Below, in pieces: positions 47,233 through 58,595 of a stretch of DNA of 64,000 bases. The first letter of the stretch is position 1, and each line of letters starts with the position of its first letter. Under the pieces are notes generated by a model that saw nothing but the letters and a program-made list of their open reading frames with translations, was not told the DNA's origin and made no database searches. This stretch comes from Polytrichum commune (taxonomy: Eukaryota; Streptophyta; Polytrichopsida; Polytrichales; Polytrichaceae). The stretch is from assembly GCA_950295325.1 (NCBI GenBank), contig OX485806.1, positions 25,296,001 to 25,360,000 on the forward strand. Reading direction: 5' to 3'. The translations under genes and the position numbers were made by a program.

Positions 47233-47746
47233 TAAGACTCATCTACCTTAGAGGAAAGAGTGTAGCTATAAGTTAACTCTCCATGTGCCGGGCTTGGGGA
47301 AGACCTACTTGGGAAGATCTACCAAATCGGTAGATCGAGGCGGAACTAGTGGTAGATATGTAAATTGCCTAGATACTTCCTCACTATGCAACCCAGCCTG
47401 TGGGAACGCTTACCGAGAGGAGAGAGGTAGATGTGGTGTGGGGTAATGTACCAAAGGGGTAGATTTGGGGATAAAAGTTGTAGATATGGGGGCCCATGGG
47501 AAAGGGGAGAAGCTCTTTGCGGGGGCTGAGCGAGGGAGTCTTTTCGTGTGTGGAAGAGAAGAGGGAGGACGGCAGCAGGCGGTGAGATGAGAAGAGATCG
47601 CGCGCACACAGCATGATGCGGGCGGCGATGAAGAGAGCTTGCATAGGATCGCTGTGAGGGGTGTATGTAGAGCGCTCTAAGGTAAAGAGTTTGCAGCGAA
47701 AGAGTGAAAGGGAAACAAAAGAGGGTTAGAGTCCCGTTCGGCAACA
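47233..47746 (+). promoter_or_regulatory. DCP5 promoter / 5' UTR region with short uORFs
   Basis: About 500 bases between the family H element and the DCP5 ATG, purine-rich (AGAGAGG, GAGCGAGGGAG). Two candidate upstream ORFs: 14 codons at 47613-47657 (MMRAAMKRACIGSL) and an ATG-TAG start-stop at 47665-47670. The transcription start is unknown, so their inclusion in the mRNA is unproven. The 133-codon ORF on the opposite strand is a compositional shadow. Confidence 0.4.
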
Positions 47747-50700
47747 ATGGGGAGGGGACGAGGGCCGAACACGGCCGATTCGTACATAGGCAGCCTCATT
47801 AGTCTCACATCGAAGAGTGAGATTCGGTACGAGGGCATCTTGTACACCGTGGACACCGAGAATTCTAACATAGCGCTGCAAAATGGTGCGATGATTTCCG
47901 CTGTCCACCTCCCTCCCTTCCTCCCAACCTCCAGCCTTTGTGCGTGTGATTTGACATCCTAGCTTGGGTTGAGTGGCTTTCTGCGGTTGTTGAGATGGTA
48001 TCTTGAGCTAGGACCGGTGCGTTTGGCATGCTATGGTTGCCCATGGGGTTCGAGGGACAGGTTAGGGTTTCAAGCATCTGTCCGTGATTGACGGATTGGC
48101 GGGCCGGAAGCATCTGTTGGAAGCATATTCAGTGGTTTGGTTTGCTGTGAATAGTGATTGGTCCGCTTTGTTGTTGAGGTTTTGTGTGAACCGGCCCTGG
48201 CTGTCAGTGTGTTGGTTGATACGGGTGGAATATTTTCAAACTTCCTAGGGTTTCGGTTTGAAATTTACTCATGCCTTTTCACATGTTGTTCTGCTTGTAC
48301 TCGCTTCTGTGACCTATCCTTTTATGTCTGTGTGAGTGTCTGAGTACACGTGTTTCATGAGTCTCTCCTTTCTCGCAACCAGATGGACTGGAACAAGCAT
48401 CTGTGTCTCTTGCTGATGCGGAGCATGCCATCAATTGAGCGCGAAGTCTTTAGTGTCACGCCTCTGTCTTGTGTGTCATGGCTCTTGCAGCATATATACA
48501 AGCTAATTTTCATGTTGCATAGTGGTTTGCTATGAATAGTAATTGGTCCCCTTTGTTGCTCAGATTTGTTGTGACCGCCCTGTCTGTCAGTGTGTTGGTT
48601 GATATTGGGGGGGGTGGTGTTATTTTCAAAAGTCCTAGGGTTTCGGTTTGAAATTGTTTGACGTGTTGTTCTAATTGTACTCGTTGACCTACTGTTTCTG
48701 TGGGAGTGTCTGGGAACTTGTGTTTCACGAGTCTCTCGCGTAGGCATCTTTATCTCTTGATAATATGGAGGATGTTATTAATTGAGCGCGAAGTCTTCCG
48801 TGTCACGCCTCTGTTCTGTGAGATGACCTTTGGAGCATGTGTTTAAAGCTAATAGCATGACCTGTGTCTTATAATCTTTGATTGGGAAGGAGTTCAGGTT
48901 ATTACATATTGTTCAGAGGTCTGTCAAAGCAACGATGAGCACGTTATACAGCATAGTGCACATCGTCCACTGGTTGTAGTGAACAGCCAGACCTCGAGCA
49001 TTTTAGTTTCACTAACGTGCCTTAGTAGGAAGTGGAACTCACGGTTGAGGTTCATGGTGGGAGGGGGAAAGTTGCTATCATCTTCCTGAAATTCATGTGG
49101 AGTGGAAAATTTATTATGTACATACAAGTGCACTGGACAGTGAGGTATAGTGCCTTACTGTTGTTTATTTACTGGTGAAGGAAAACCCTATGTGGTTCAT
49201 ATCACAATTCTGTAATCGCTCGATGTGGTTCATAGCTGTCTCTGAAGCCCGATATGTACTCGAAAAGAGTAGCATACGTCTTCTGGGGCCAGTCTTAAGT
49301 CTTCAACGATGTTCAAAGTGTGTGTATTCATGCAGTGGTTCTGATGGATGCTTACCACACATTACAAGCTTGCTGTTTCTTCAAGAGTAAATCTCATTTC
49401 TCTTGCGTGATGTCAGGCTTCTGACATCGTGCTTTGACTGGTAGGGAGAATGAGCAACTTGGAACTGTGCGATGCTCAGATTATCACACATATATAAAGT
49501 GGGTGAAATACCAATAGAATTGAAGCCTTCACATGGAAGGCAGATATAGCTAGAATTCTTTGGGCACTTCATGCTGGTATGTTGTGGGAGAGTTGGGGGT
49601 GATGACCTCTTATTTGTTCTAAAAGCTTAGGTGCCTGGTTTTTGATTACATATCTCTATGAATCTTAGAATAACTGGGGAATTGTTATTTTTTGTGCCTC
49701 TATGGTCGTGAGGATTCTTTTAATGGGGATCTCAAGGGAGCATTTGCAGTCTCTATTTACTGCAAATGACTTGTTGCATGTGTATATGTACTACTGATAT
49801 GGTAATAGAGCTCATCTTGCTCTTTGCTAGGTTTAGGCATAGTCCTGCAAGTAGTGTGAAGCAAATATTGAAGGGCATTGCTTTCACGTATGGCTGTATT
49901 CTGCCAAACCACATGGGCTCTCTGAAGTTGTTATGATTTTGGTGCTGTGATTTGACATGCATTTAATGAGTGATGTAGCATTTTATTCGTTTTGATTAGG
50001 GGAACACAAAGTTCATGAAGTTGGGGTGTATTTTCCTGTGACAATCTCCTAAGAGTTGAGCCTCTTTGTGAGCTCTCAAAGCCACCTACTGGAACCCGAT
50101 TTGCTACATCTTCAGCATCTGAGGATTTTCTGTTGGTTCTATGTGGCTTAGTGTTGTTTAGCAGCATCAGTTGGTTGTGCTTATATTTACTGTATAGGTT
50201 GTCTGTGGATATGTTCACTATTTTTGTTTTGTGTGGAGGGTATTTGTGCCAATGTTATGTCAATCAAGATAACAATGGAACATTAGAACAATGGTCTATT
50301 GTACTATCACCACTTGATATTTGCATCGTCTTATTTTTGCTAATCCTGACAAAGTATATTTGTGCAGTGCGTTCATTTGGAACAGAGGGGCGCAAGAAGG
50401 ATGGTCCCCAGATTCCTAACAGTGACAAAGTGTATGATTACATCATTTTCCGAGGGTCAGATATCAAGGTATCCTTCTGGGCCTGTTTTGTGTTATGAAG
50501 TTGTGAAGGCTGGTGTATTTATGCCGGCCTGATCATGTAGATTTTGATTTTTTTGATTAAAACCAAATGAGATTCTCAATGTCTTGCATTCACGCCTTCT
50601 GAAGTTTCTGTCTGGGAATATATTGTGTGGGGTGCTGATATTGTATGTCTTTGGTGTGCAGGACTTGCAAGTGAAGTCATCTCCACCTCCTCCACTGCAA

Positions 50701-53700
50701 CCTCCACCTCCTCCACAGCAGCCAACAGATCCTGCAATTATTTCACTGCAGGTTGACTTCCATTTTCTTGGCAGAGTGTCAATGTAGCAGTTGATAAACA
50801 TCAATTGTTTGTCTTAATAATCTTGCCTCATGAAGCAGAAAGTGTACCAATTTTAATTTATGTAAGGGAAAAAATACACAGTTTTATTGTGTTATCCTAA
50901 GTTTTTGAGAATCAGAATGACTTGTAGAGTGTGCTAGAAGCAAGGAACATGACAATATTACATATCCTTGTGCTTGAAAGGCAATTTAACATCACTAATA
51001 CCTCCATTGTGTTTATGGTCTGCTCAAGCAGTCTCAGTCACAGTACCCGCCACCATCTTCTCTTGGGTCGTACAATGGTGGACTGCCAACAGCAGGATCA
51101 TCTTCAGAACCAAATGCTCCACCCCCGTATTCTGGTATCCCACCCTCCCAGTACAGAGGTGGGGTTCCTCCTCTGTATCCTCCTGCAGGATTGGGCTCGT
51201 GGGGTCCTCCCCCACCTCCCCCTCCTGGTGCTAATGGAGCAGGGTTACAAATGCCCATGTACTGGCAAGGTTACTATAGGCCACCACCCGCAGGGCACTT
51301 GCAGCAGCAGCCTCTGCCACCACAACCTCCTCCTTCATTGGCACCACCACCTCCAACTCAGCAACAGTCTCTGCAGCAGGCCCAGCAGGCACCGCCTCTT
51401 GCACAGCAATTACCACCAGTATCACGTCCTCTGGGACCTATTATGGGGCCGAGTTCTTCTGCTCCAGCTGGTTTGGGTGCCCAGCCACAAAATACATCAA
51501 GTGTTGCAGCTGCTTCTGTGCCAATTCCAGCTGCACCAGTGGTTCCTGCCGCACCAGTGGTTCCTGCAGCACCAGTTTCCTCGACACCAGCAGCCACTGT
51601 ACTTTCTTCCCTTCTTCCTTGGGTTGATTTTTCTTCAATTTTGAATGCTTTTCTCAATTGATCTAGAGCAAGACATGTGCAAATATATTTCAATATTATG
51701 CTATTTGACTAGGGTGTTATCTCCTGTCCCCCACAGGCTCCAGTTGTGGCAACTCCTCCAGTTTCAGCTGCTACTACTCAAGCATCTCCAGCAGCTTCCT
51801 CAAGTGCAACAGCAACATCTGCACCTATGTCATCAGTTCCTGTTTCAGCAGCCACTAGTCTACCATCCTCAGTACAAGGTGTTAGTGCAGTGATTACACC
51901 TGCTGCCAAGAACCCGCGTCGTATTGTAGGTCATGTATATCAGGCAGCTCAGCCATCTGTTCCACAGTCTGTAGGAAGCTCCTCTCAGGGACTAACACAC
52001 AGCTCTTCAACAGCACCTGCCCTATCATCTGGTGCTGTAGTGAGACCTCAAACAGCGACTACTCAATCATCAGGAGTGCTTGCTGTGCCTCTAAAGTCCT
52101 CTGTGTCAAATATGCAAAATCAGGCTGCTCCAAAGTTGGAACAGAAAGCTTCTGAACCAGTCAAGCCAGCAGGGCAACCTATCATATCATCACCGTCACA
52201 GCCTCCTCAACAGCAGCAGCAGCAGCAACAGCAAGTTAGTCAACCCTTGCTCCCATTGCCTCCGGCACAACAAAAGCATCAGCCAACTATGCAGGTGTCA
52301 CTCACTTCTACACTAAAATTGTATATTGCAATCTAGCCAGCAGTACACAGTGCATATCACAGAAAAAGCTGTGTCTGAGAGCTGGGTGGCTTGTAGAAAC
52401 AAACTTCTTTTTAGGCACAGGCGATTAGTCGTTATAGTGCTAGGGATGTAGCTCAACTGGATGCATGTTAGTTGACCTTGCCTTAACATCCATATATTAT
52501 TGAATCTTATTAGATCGTAAGTGAACCATTTTATATTTCCCTGTCAGTAAGTTATGGCCAACAATGTGGTAAGTTTTCTGAAACCTGATTTTTTGCAATC
52601 AGCGGCGTGGAGGCCATGGCGTAGCCGTGGGCCAAAGGAATCGGTGGCAGGTAATGGAGTGTTATGAAGCGGTTTCAGGTTCTTGTGTTCAAAATATAAG
52701 AGCTACAGTTATACGCACTTGTGGCTCCAGTTCGTTGTGGTGATACGAAAACCAGTGAATGTCATTAAGGGTTTCAAGGATAACCCCTAATGACATTCTA
52801 TTCTCACTCTCCTCCTAGCTTCCGTAATCATTTAACTGGATGCAAACCAAATTAGGAAAGGTTAGTCTTCTTTTTTGGCAGGAATTTGATGTGTTGGATG
52901 GTGGTGATGCTGCAGGGAAATGGTTCCATAGGGAACAACAATTATAACCGCCGAGGGAGAGGTAGAGGCAGTGGAAGGGGCATTGGGGTAAGTAATGCAT
53001 GTTTGCAGATTAGCTTCTCTGGGTTGTGCAGCATTCAAAAGAGCTCTTAATTTATGTCTAACATTCGCTGTTTTTTCCCCATTGTAAAGTATGGCAGCTG
53101 ACTTCAAGTGTTGTGGTGGTAATTTATGTAATAGCTGGCACACCCAACACAGCATTTTACGGAAGATTTTGATTTCACAGCAATGAATGAGAAGTTTAAC
53201 AAAGATGAAGTCTGGGGTGAGCTTGGAGGAAAAGGTGAAAAGATTGAGGACGAGGAAGATGATTACATGGATGGGAACCTTGAAGATGACATACCTGATG
53301 TAGCTCTCATTAACAAAGTCAATTCTGATGCAGCAAAGAAGGTGCACTTTCCCTTGTTATTGTTTCAGGCCTAATAGTTCCAGTACCACAAAGCTTTCAT
53401 GGAAATATTGGTCTATGTGTGGATTTTTTGCTGTATTATTTCTGAGATCAAAGCTTTGTGGCAATTATAGTCTGGTGATTTGAAGGTTGTGTCATTTATG
53501 CAAGGGGAATGCTTTTGTGGGTGCTCAGATGATGTATGTCAAGGATGACTTTTTTGATTCTCTCTCCTGCGATGCACTGGATCGGGAAGAAGGGCGTGCA
53601 GAGCGAACTAAATTCTCTGAACAGCGTAAGATTGATACCGAGGTAAGTTGGTGCTAAATTGAAGTATTCTTGTAAATTTAGGTTGAAGTCATGCACCTTG

Positions 53701-54151
53701 AATCTTGGGAACATCCGTCTAGTGAATCATTCATTGCTTTTTTTGTGCTGGGAATGTACTTTTTTGGACAATTACAGAAAGATGCTTCTAACCTTCAGTC
53801 CTGTGGAGCCATTTTCGTGTCCTAGGTACAGTGGATCTCCAGTAGGGTTGCTTGTGTATTCAGTTTCTCTCAAAGCTGAGGAGTCGCAAAGAAGCAATTT
53901 GCAGTTCTGTTTGAATCATGTGAGCTTTTCTGTTGAAGTTGAATCAGCTTCAAATGATTCCTTGAGGTTGTGGTATGCAGACGTTTGGTAATTTTCCACT
54001 GAGGTCCCGAGGTGGTCGTGGTGGCCGTGGAGGAGGTCGTCGCGGGGGCTACCGAGGTGGCTATTATGGGGGTGGGGGTTTTGGTGGAGGCAGAGGGGGT
54101 AGCTATGGCAGGGGTCGTGGCACAGTTCGGGCCACCACTGCTATCGTATGA
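47747..54151 (+). CDS. DCP5: Decapping 5 / LSM14-family protein (DCP5), ten exons
   Basis: P-body protein that represses translation and promotes mRNA decapping. Exons: 47747-47885, 50368-50468, 50662-50751, 51032-51598, 51737-52294, 52603-52650, 52916-52987, 53135-53341, 53529-53642, 53981-54151; frames join to about 688 residues (Arabidopsis DCP5 is about 611). Domains: LSm14 N-terminal domain at about 12-86 ([20 protein letters not shown], then [14 protein letters not shown] and [13 protein letters not shown]), Pro/Gln/Ala-rich linker with MYWQGYY and PVVPAA repeats (about 111-510), RGRGRG stretch, DFDF box ([20 protein letters not shown]) from about 533, FFD box ([11 protein letters not shown]) at about 597, TFG box spanning exons 9-10 ([15 protein letters not shown]), and C-terminal RGG repeats (about 640-680). 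Start context AACAATGG is the plant consensus. The exon 4 end (GTACTT at 51599) and the exon 8 acceptor are uncertain. Confidence 0.92.
48132..48862 (+). repeat. Tandem duplication inside DCP5 intron 1
   Basis: Unit 1 (about 48132-48516) and unit 2 (about 48532-48862) are diverged direct copies. Shared landmarks in the same order: GTGGTTTG, GTCAGTGTGTTGGTTGATA, CCTAGGGTTTCGGTTTGAAA, GTGTTTCA.GAGTCTCTC, and ATTGAGCGCGAAGTCTT. Non-coding. It lies at the 5' end of the 2482-bp first intron (47886-50367). AGGGTTTCGG in each unit resembles a telo-box. Confidence 0.8.
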
Positions 54152-55565
54152 GAATCAGTTACTCAGGTAGCAAAGGGATCTGCTGCGCCAATGTGTTAAA
54201 TCATGAAATTGTGGACGCAGAGGATAAGATGCTCCTATCGTTTTTAGGTTGGTTGGGTTTAGTGTTTGCTTGTTGGCAGTCAAAGTTTGGAAGAAGTGCT
54301 AAAACATTGTTCGTTTGTGGGATTAGCTTTTGCTTCTTGTTTTGTGCAAGATGGCGGCTGCAGAAATTATCGACTAGGGAGCACCCTTACAGAACATAGG
54401 TTTCTGAGTGGTGTAGTGTCAAGGTCTATACAGTTACCGGCAAAAAACTTCATGTGACAGTCTATAGGTATCTGACTTGGGAGTGCTCAGGGTTGGCAAG
54501 GAGTGATGAATGGAAGAACGACCAAGACCTTGCTCTAGCTCAAATGTCTATCAGCAAGTTAATCACCTGTGCATATGAGGCTACTTCCCTTCTGTATGAC
54601 CTGGGCGAGTTTTTATTTCCCTGCCAATTTCTGGATCCTGCTGCGATGAAAAATACGGACAGTGGAAGATTATGTGTGGCTGTGGATCCACACAGATGGA
54701 TTTCGGGCTCCTGTTCTACCATCTCATTTGTATATTGCTTTGAACATTCTGCATGGTAGGCATCTGGTGCCGGTTAATAAAGTTCCAAGTCTTTCACTGC
54801 CAAATTTGTCCTTTTGAGTGCTGTTTGTTGTTACAGTTCTCAGCCGATTAGAAATCTGTGTTGGTCACATGAAGTGCAAGGTACTCTTGGTCAGTTGCTG
54901 CAGGCTTCAATAAGATGTGCACTAGATTGGCATTGGGAAAGGTATTGGTAGTCTTGAATTTGTGGACACCAGACTCTGGTTCGTATCCCAAGGTGTCCTT
55001 CAGGAGTGGCTCCCTCCAAGAAATTTTGTACATTCTGAATGTAAGGAGCAGGAAGGTGAAACTTTCACAACTACTGAGGGGGAGGGTGGAAATGCTGACC
55101 CTGGACACTTGGCTCAAATTGAGATGATTCAGCGACAAATTGGTAGGGGCAGGTATTTTGTGTCGGAATAGAGATAGATAGATAGAAATGTTGGCTTCCT
55201 GGGGAAGCAAGTGCTAATGAAGAGTCTCTTTACTATGCCCACCTTTTGGTAGTGGACCACATGGGAATTAATTCAACTGCAGGGTTAGTTTTTCCAATTT
55301 TGTAATGTAGGAAGAGATGTATCCTGGGAGGGTGGGTGTAAATGTAAAAATGTGTTGGAATATAGAAGTATGTGGTAATCCTAAAGAAAGTCTCGGCAAT
55401 TGAAGATGTAGCCAATTGAATTTTGTTTGCTTTACATAGAGTGAAGAGGACATTTTTCTAGAAACCTTGAGCTATGCGAGTCGATTTTAGAATTGAGTAT
55501 ATGGTCAACAAACCCCAAAGTTTTAAATGAAAAAATAGTAATTAGACATACTGTAGCATAAGTTT
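54152..55565 (+). other. DCP5 3' flank
   Basis: Probable 3' UTR followed by spacer. ORFs up to 120 codons overlap on both strands without a domain. Confidence 0.45.
54776..54781 (+). terminator. Candidate polyadenylation signal AATAAA for DCP5
   Basis: Canonical hexamer 625 bases after the stop codon, followed by T/G-rich sequence (TTTGTCCTTTTGAGTGCTGT near 54806). Plant signals are loose, so an earlier site is equally possible. Confidence 0.3.
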
Positions 55566-55836
55566 GGGTAGGTTTCCATGTAGGCTGTAGATTCCAGATA
55601 ATAGTGGGTTGTGGGTGTTCTCTTGTAGATAAACAAAAGCGACAACCAACCACACTTTGGTGGTCAACCAGAATGTGGAGGGTGGAGGTGGTCATGGTTC
55701 GCTAGACTTCCATCAAACACTTGAAATAACAATAGTTGATTGGCACATATGAACATTGACCCACTAAATTCCATCTACATTTGTCCTTGTTCCCACCATA
55801 ATTTGGCGGGTGAGCGGTCTACATGGAAACTCACCC
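55566..55836. mobile_element. Family J element, 271 bp
   Basis: Left GGGTAGGTTTCCATGTAGGC and right CTACATGGAAACTCACCC are inverted, matching the family J ends at 44524-44970. The interior also aligns (CTTGTAGATAAAC, AATGTGGAGGG, ATTCCATCTA). Flanks TTT / TTG agree at two of three bases. Confidence 0.6.
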
Positions 55837-56894
55837 TTGAACTTACAAAAGATAGGTTTTAGACATCATGGTCATGGCATTGAATGGAGAGAAATGAAAA
55901 TGCAGTCAATCATGCTTTGTAACTATGATCTATTTGCAACTTTGACAATTTAGTTTAATAATAAAATTGATTTTTTTTCTTCCATTTTCTCCATAGATTT
56001 TTTGCTCACATGTGAGCTATTAGTCAATATTTATTGAACATTCATTGATGTCTACTTATTATTTCCTTCAATTTTTGGATTATTTCTTTAACTATTGGTG
56101 TAAACATACATGTTCGGCTTTATTGCTAGTTTGCAAGTAATATCTAGAGAATTATATCCACACATTGAGAAATATCGTTCTGTACGAAACGGAGACATTC
56201 AATAAAATTTCTAAACGTTCGTTGCCATGGAGTTCTCTTTTGCACCTTTTTTTTTTTGTGCATAGGTAGAAAGACTTACCACCCCTTACCCACAAGTGGA
56301 ACTCCATAGGTCAAAGCAAGTTAGATGGGAAGCTAATACATGAATGGTGAGATGTGAGCGCTAACCTGCAAGCGATGATGTCAAATATAGTGAACTCACA
56401 CATGTTTAGGTGTCAACATCTAAAATTGGCAAGAAGTTATTTGAAAATTCTCAATTATATAGTGATAACATTTTCCAAAATTCATAAGTGAAGGGGCTCA
56501 TTTCCATGGTTCATTGAGAAAATCATTTAACGAATTTTTGGTTTATGTTATAATAATCCAAAACATTTAATGTCGTGTGTCAATATTTTGAAACATTAGT
56601 GAGAACACCACACTGGCAACACTTCTTGTTTTTTAACAAGTTACATCCCATTTGGCAAAATATCTCAAAACAGGGTTGTCCATTTCAATTGAGTTTTCAT
56701 ATCTTATGGTGGGTGGGTGGACAAAGTCCTTTCTAACTCAAATTTCTTCACTAACTTAGCAAAATGCCTAGTATCATAGTATTTAGTTTTAACTAAAATA
56801 TTGTGGTATGGTGTGTTTCATGTCATGTTCATTTGATCAAAGAGTGTAACTTGTGCAAAAATTGTGATTTGCATAAAACTAGCCATTTGAGAAA
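55837..56894. other. Gene-free stretch
   Basis: AT-rich; nothing recognisable. Confidence 0.45.
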
Positions 56895-57137
56895 TCCTTG
56901 GAGAGTTCAGGCTTTGCTTGCATTGTTTTAGCGGTAAGAAAGAAAGCACAATATCAAAGACATTTTACAAATGCAAATTGTCTTAACAAGCATTTATGTG
57001 AATTGCATACATCACATGTGCAAGTATTGAAAACAACAACAAATGACCAAATATATATGTTTTTACTTCTTCAACTTGATGACGAAGCTAGTCTTTGTAT
57101 TAATAGAGGGGTTGATCTTCACATGTGCTTGTGCTAA
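56895..57137 (+). pseudogene. N-terminal fragment of a hAT-like transposase
   Basis: From about 56895 one frame reads PWRVQALLALF, then after a frame change RKKAQYQRHFTNANCLNKHL and ELHTSHVQVLKTTTNDQ. This combination resembles the N-terminal region of ZNF862/DUF4371-type hAT transposases. It is on the opposite strand to the decayed hAT at 58596-60484, so it belongs to a separate copy or an inverted fragment. Frameshifted, hence dead. Assignment rests on remembered family similarity. Confidence 0.4.
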
Positions 57138-58595
57138 TCCCCATAACCACAATTATGTAAGAAGTGTAGACAAGGTCTTCAAATGAGCCAACTTGCTATT
57201 GCAATCACAACTAGTTCAAAGTTAGTCTACTTCAACAAATATACACATTGTCATGTATGCCACCACTCCTTCATTTATGAGTAAGGTGAGTATTATTTTT
57301 CGCACCTTTTTAGTGCCATGAGATAAGAGGCAAGGAAAAAAATTGCACCTCCAATTATCTCTACACCCTTTTGAGAAATCGCATACATGTTTAGAGGCAT
57401 CCGCATTCATAAGAAATCTAAAAAAATATATGAAATTTTTGTTGTGTGTTTATAGCCTAGTTTGCACATGATATTCAACCATGGATCTCATTTATCAAAT
57501 GACAATATAGATGCCCTAGATCCTCATTAAGCCTTGAGGCATACTTGCCTTCTTTTTTATTTGATCTCATGACATCAAATGCAATAAGTAAGAGTAAATT
57601 ATTTGTATGATGGCATATGTGACAACGAAGAGTAACCAATTTATATAGCAACATGACTTTGAGGTACTATAACAATGTCAAGGCTAGAGGCTTCTAGGTA
57701 AACACATAATAAAAAGGAACCAATGATTAACGAGAAGGAGGAGAATGTGAAATGAGGAGGCGAGAAGTTCAGAAGTTCAGAATTCTAAAACCACAAAGTG
57801 CAATCTTTATTTATAATATTTTAAGCTATTTGTTTTATATAAAAATTAAGAAATTGCTTTGGAAGATTCATGAAGTTGCTAGAGGTAAAGGTCCATTAGC
57901 ATGACATTGAAGTGTGCCACATGTAAAGTTGATTTAGAAAAATCATGAACTTGGTAGAACACTTTGGTAACATCTGTTGGAAGATTCATGACCAAGCTTG
58001 GAACCTTCATGAAATCAAGTTTGCACTTTTGTGAAGTCATCTTACCAAAGGAATATATGATGACCTACGCAAATAAGTAAGAGTTATGACTAATTTATAT
58101 GACAACCAATGAATGTTCTTTCACTTTTGATTGGGAGGTGAAATGGCTATTTTAGTGGTATTTCACATTGCATTTTTGGCTATGTGAATAGATTAGAACA
58201 ATGGAAACTTTGCGATTAGATGTGTGGTGAAATAAAATTGGTGCTATATTAGAATGGCCACATAGAATGAAAATGGAATTCTTGTTTGTGTGGCTGGTAG
58301 GTTTAGCTAAGTGAAAAAATTAAAACATTGCAAGGCCACTATTTGAATTTGAATAAAAAAATGCAGCAGTAAAAATGAGAAATTGCGTCCTACAAAAATC
58401 TTTACACAAAAAATGTAGGAGGAAACCACTTCTTTATTAAAAAAATAAAATGGCATGTATTGCCATGTGAGATGTAGGCACAAAACATTAGAAAGCTATA
58501 TAAGTCACTTGTAGTGTGAGCAGTAACGAAGAAGTGGGGAAAACCCCCTAAAATGTTTCTTTAGGTGGAAGTCAAACACTAAGTGCATATTGTCC
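57138..58595. other. Gene-free stretch
   Basis: AT-rich, without recognised features. Confidence 0.4.

Noticed and set aside
47346-47747. 133-codon ORF on the minus strand upstream of DCP5
   Set aside because: It is antisense to the DCP5 5' region, of biased composition (Pro/Ser/His) and without a domain; a shadow of purine-rich sequence.
50931-51644. 237-codon + ORF overlapping DCP5 exon 4
   Set aside because: Wrong frame of the CAG/CCA-rich DCP5 linker; the other frame gives the Pro/Gln linker and joins neighbouring exons.
52446-52475. tRNA-like 5' half (GGGATGTAGCTCAACTGGAT) in a DCP5 intron
   Set aside because: It has an A-box-like stretch resembling tRNA-Ala, but no anticodon arm, T arm or acceptor pairing follows. 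At most a tRNA or SINE fragment.
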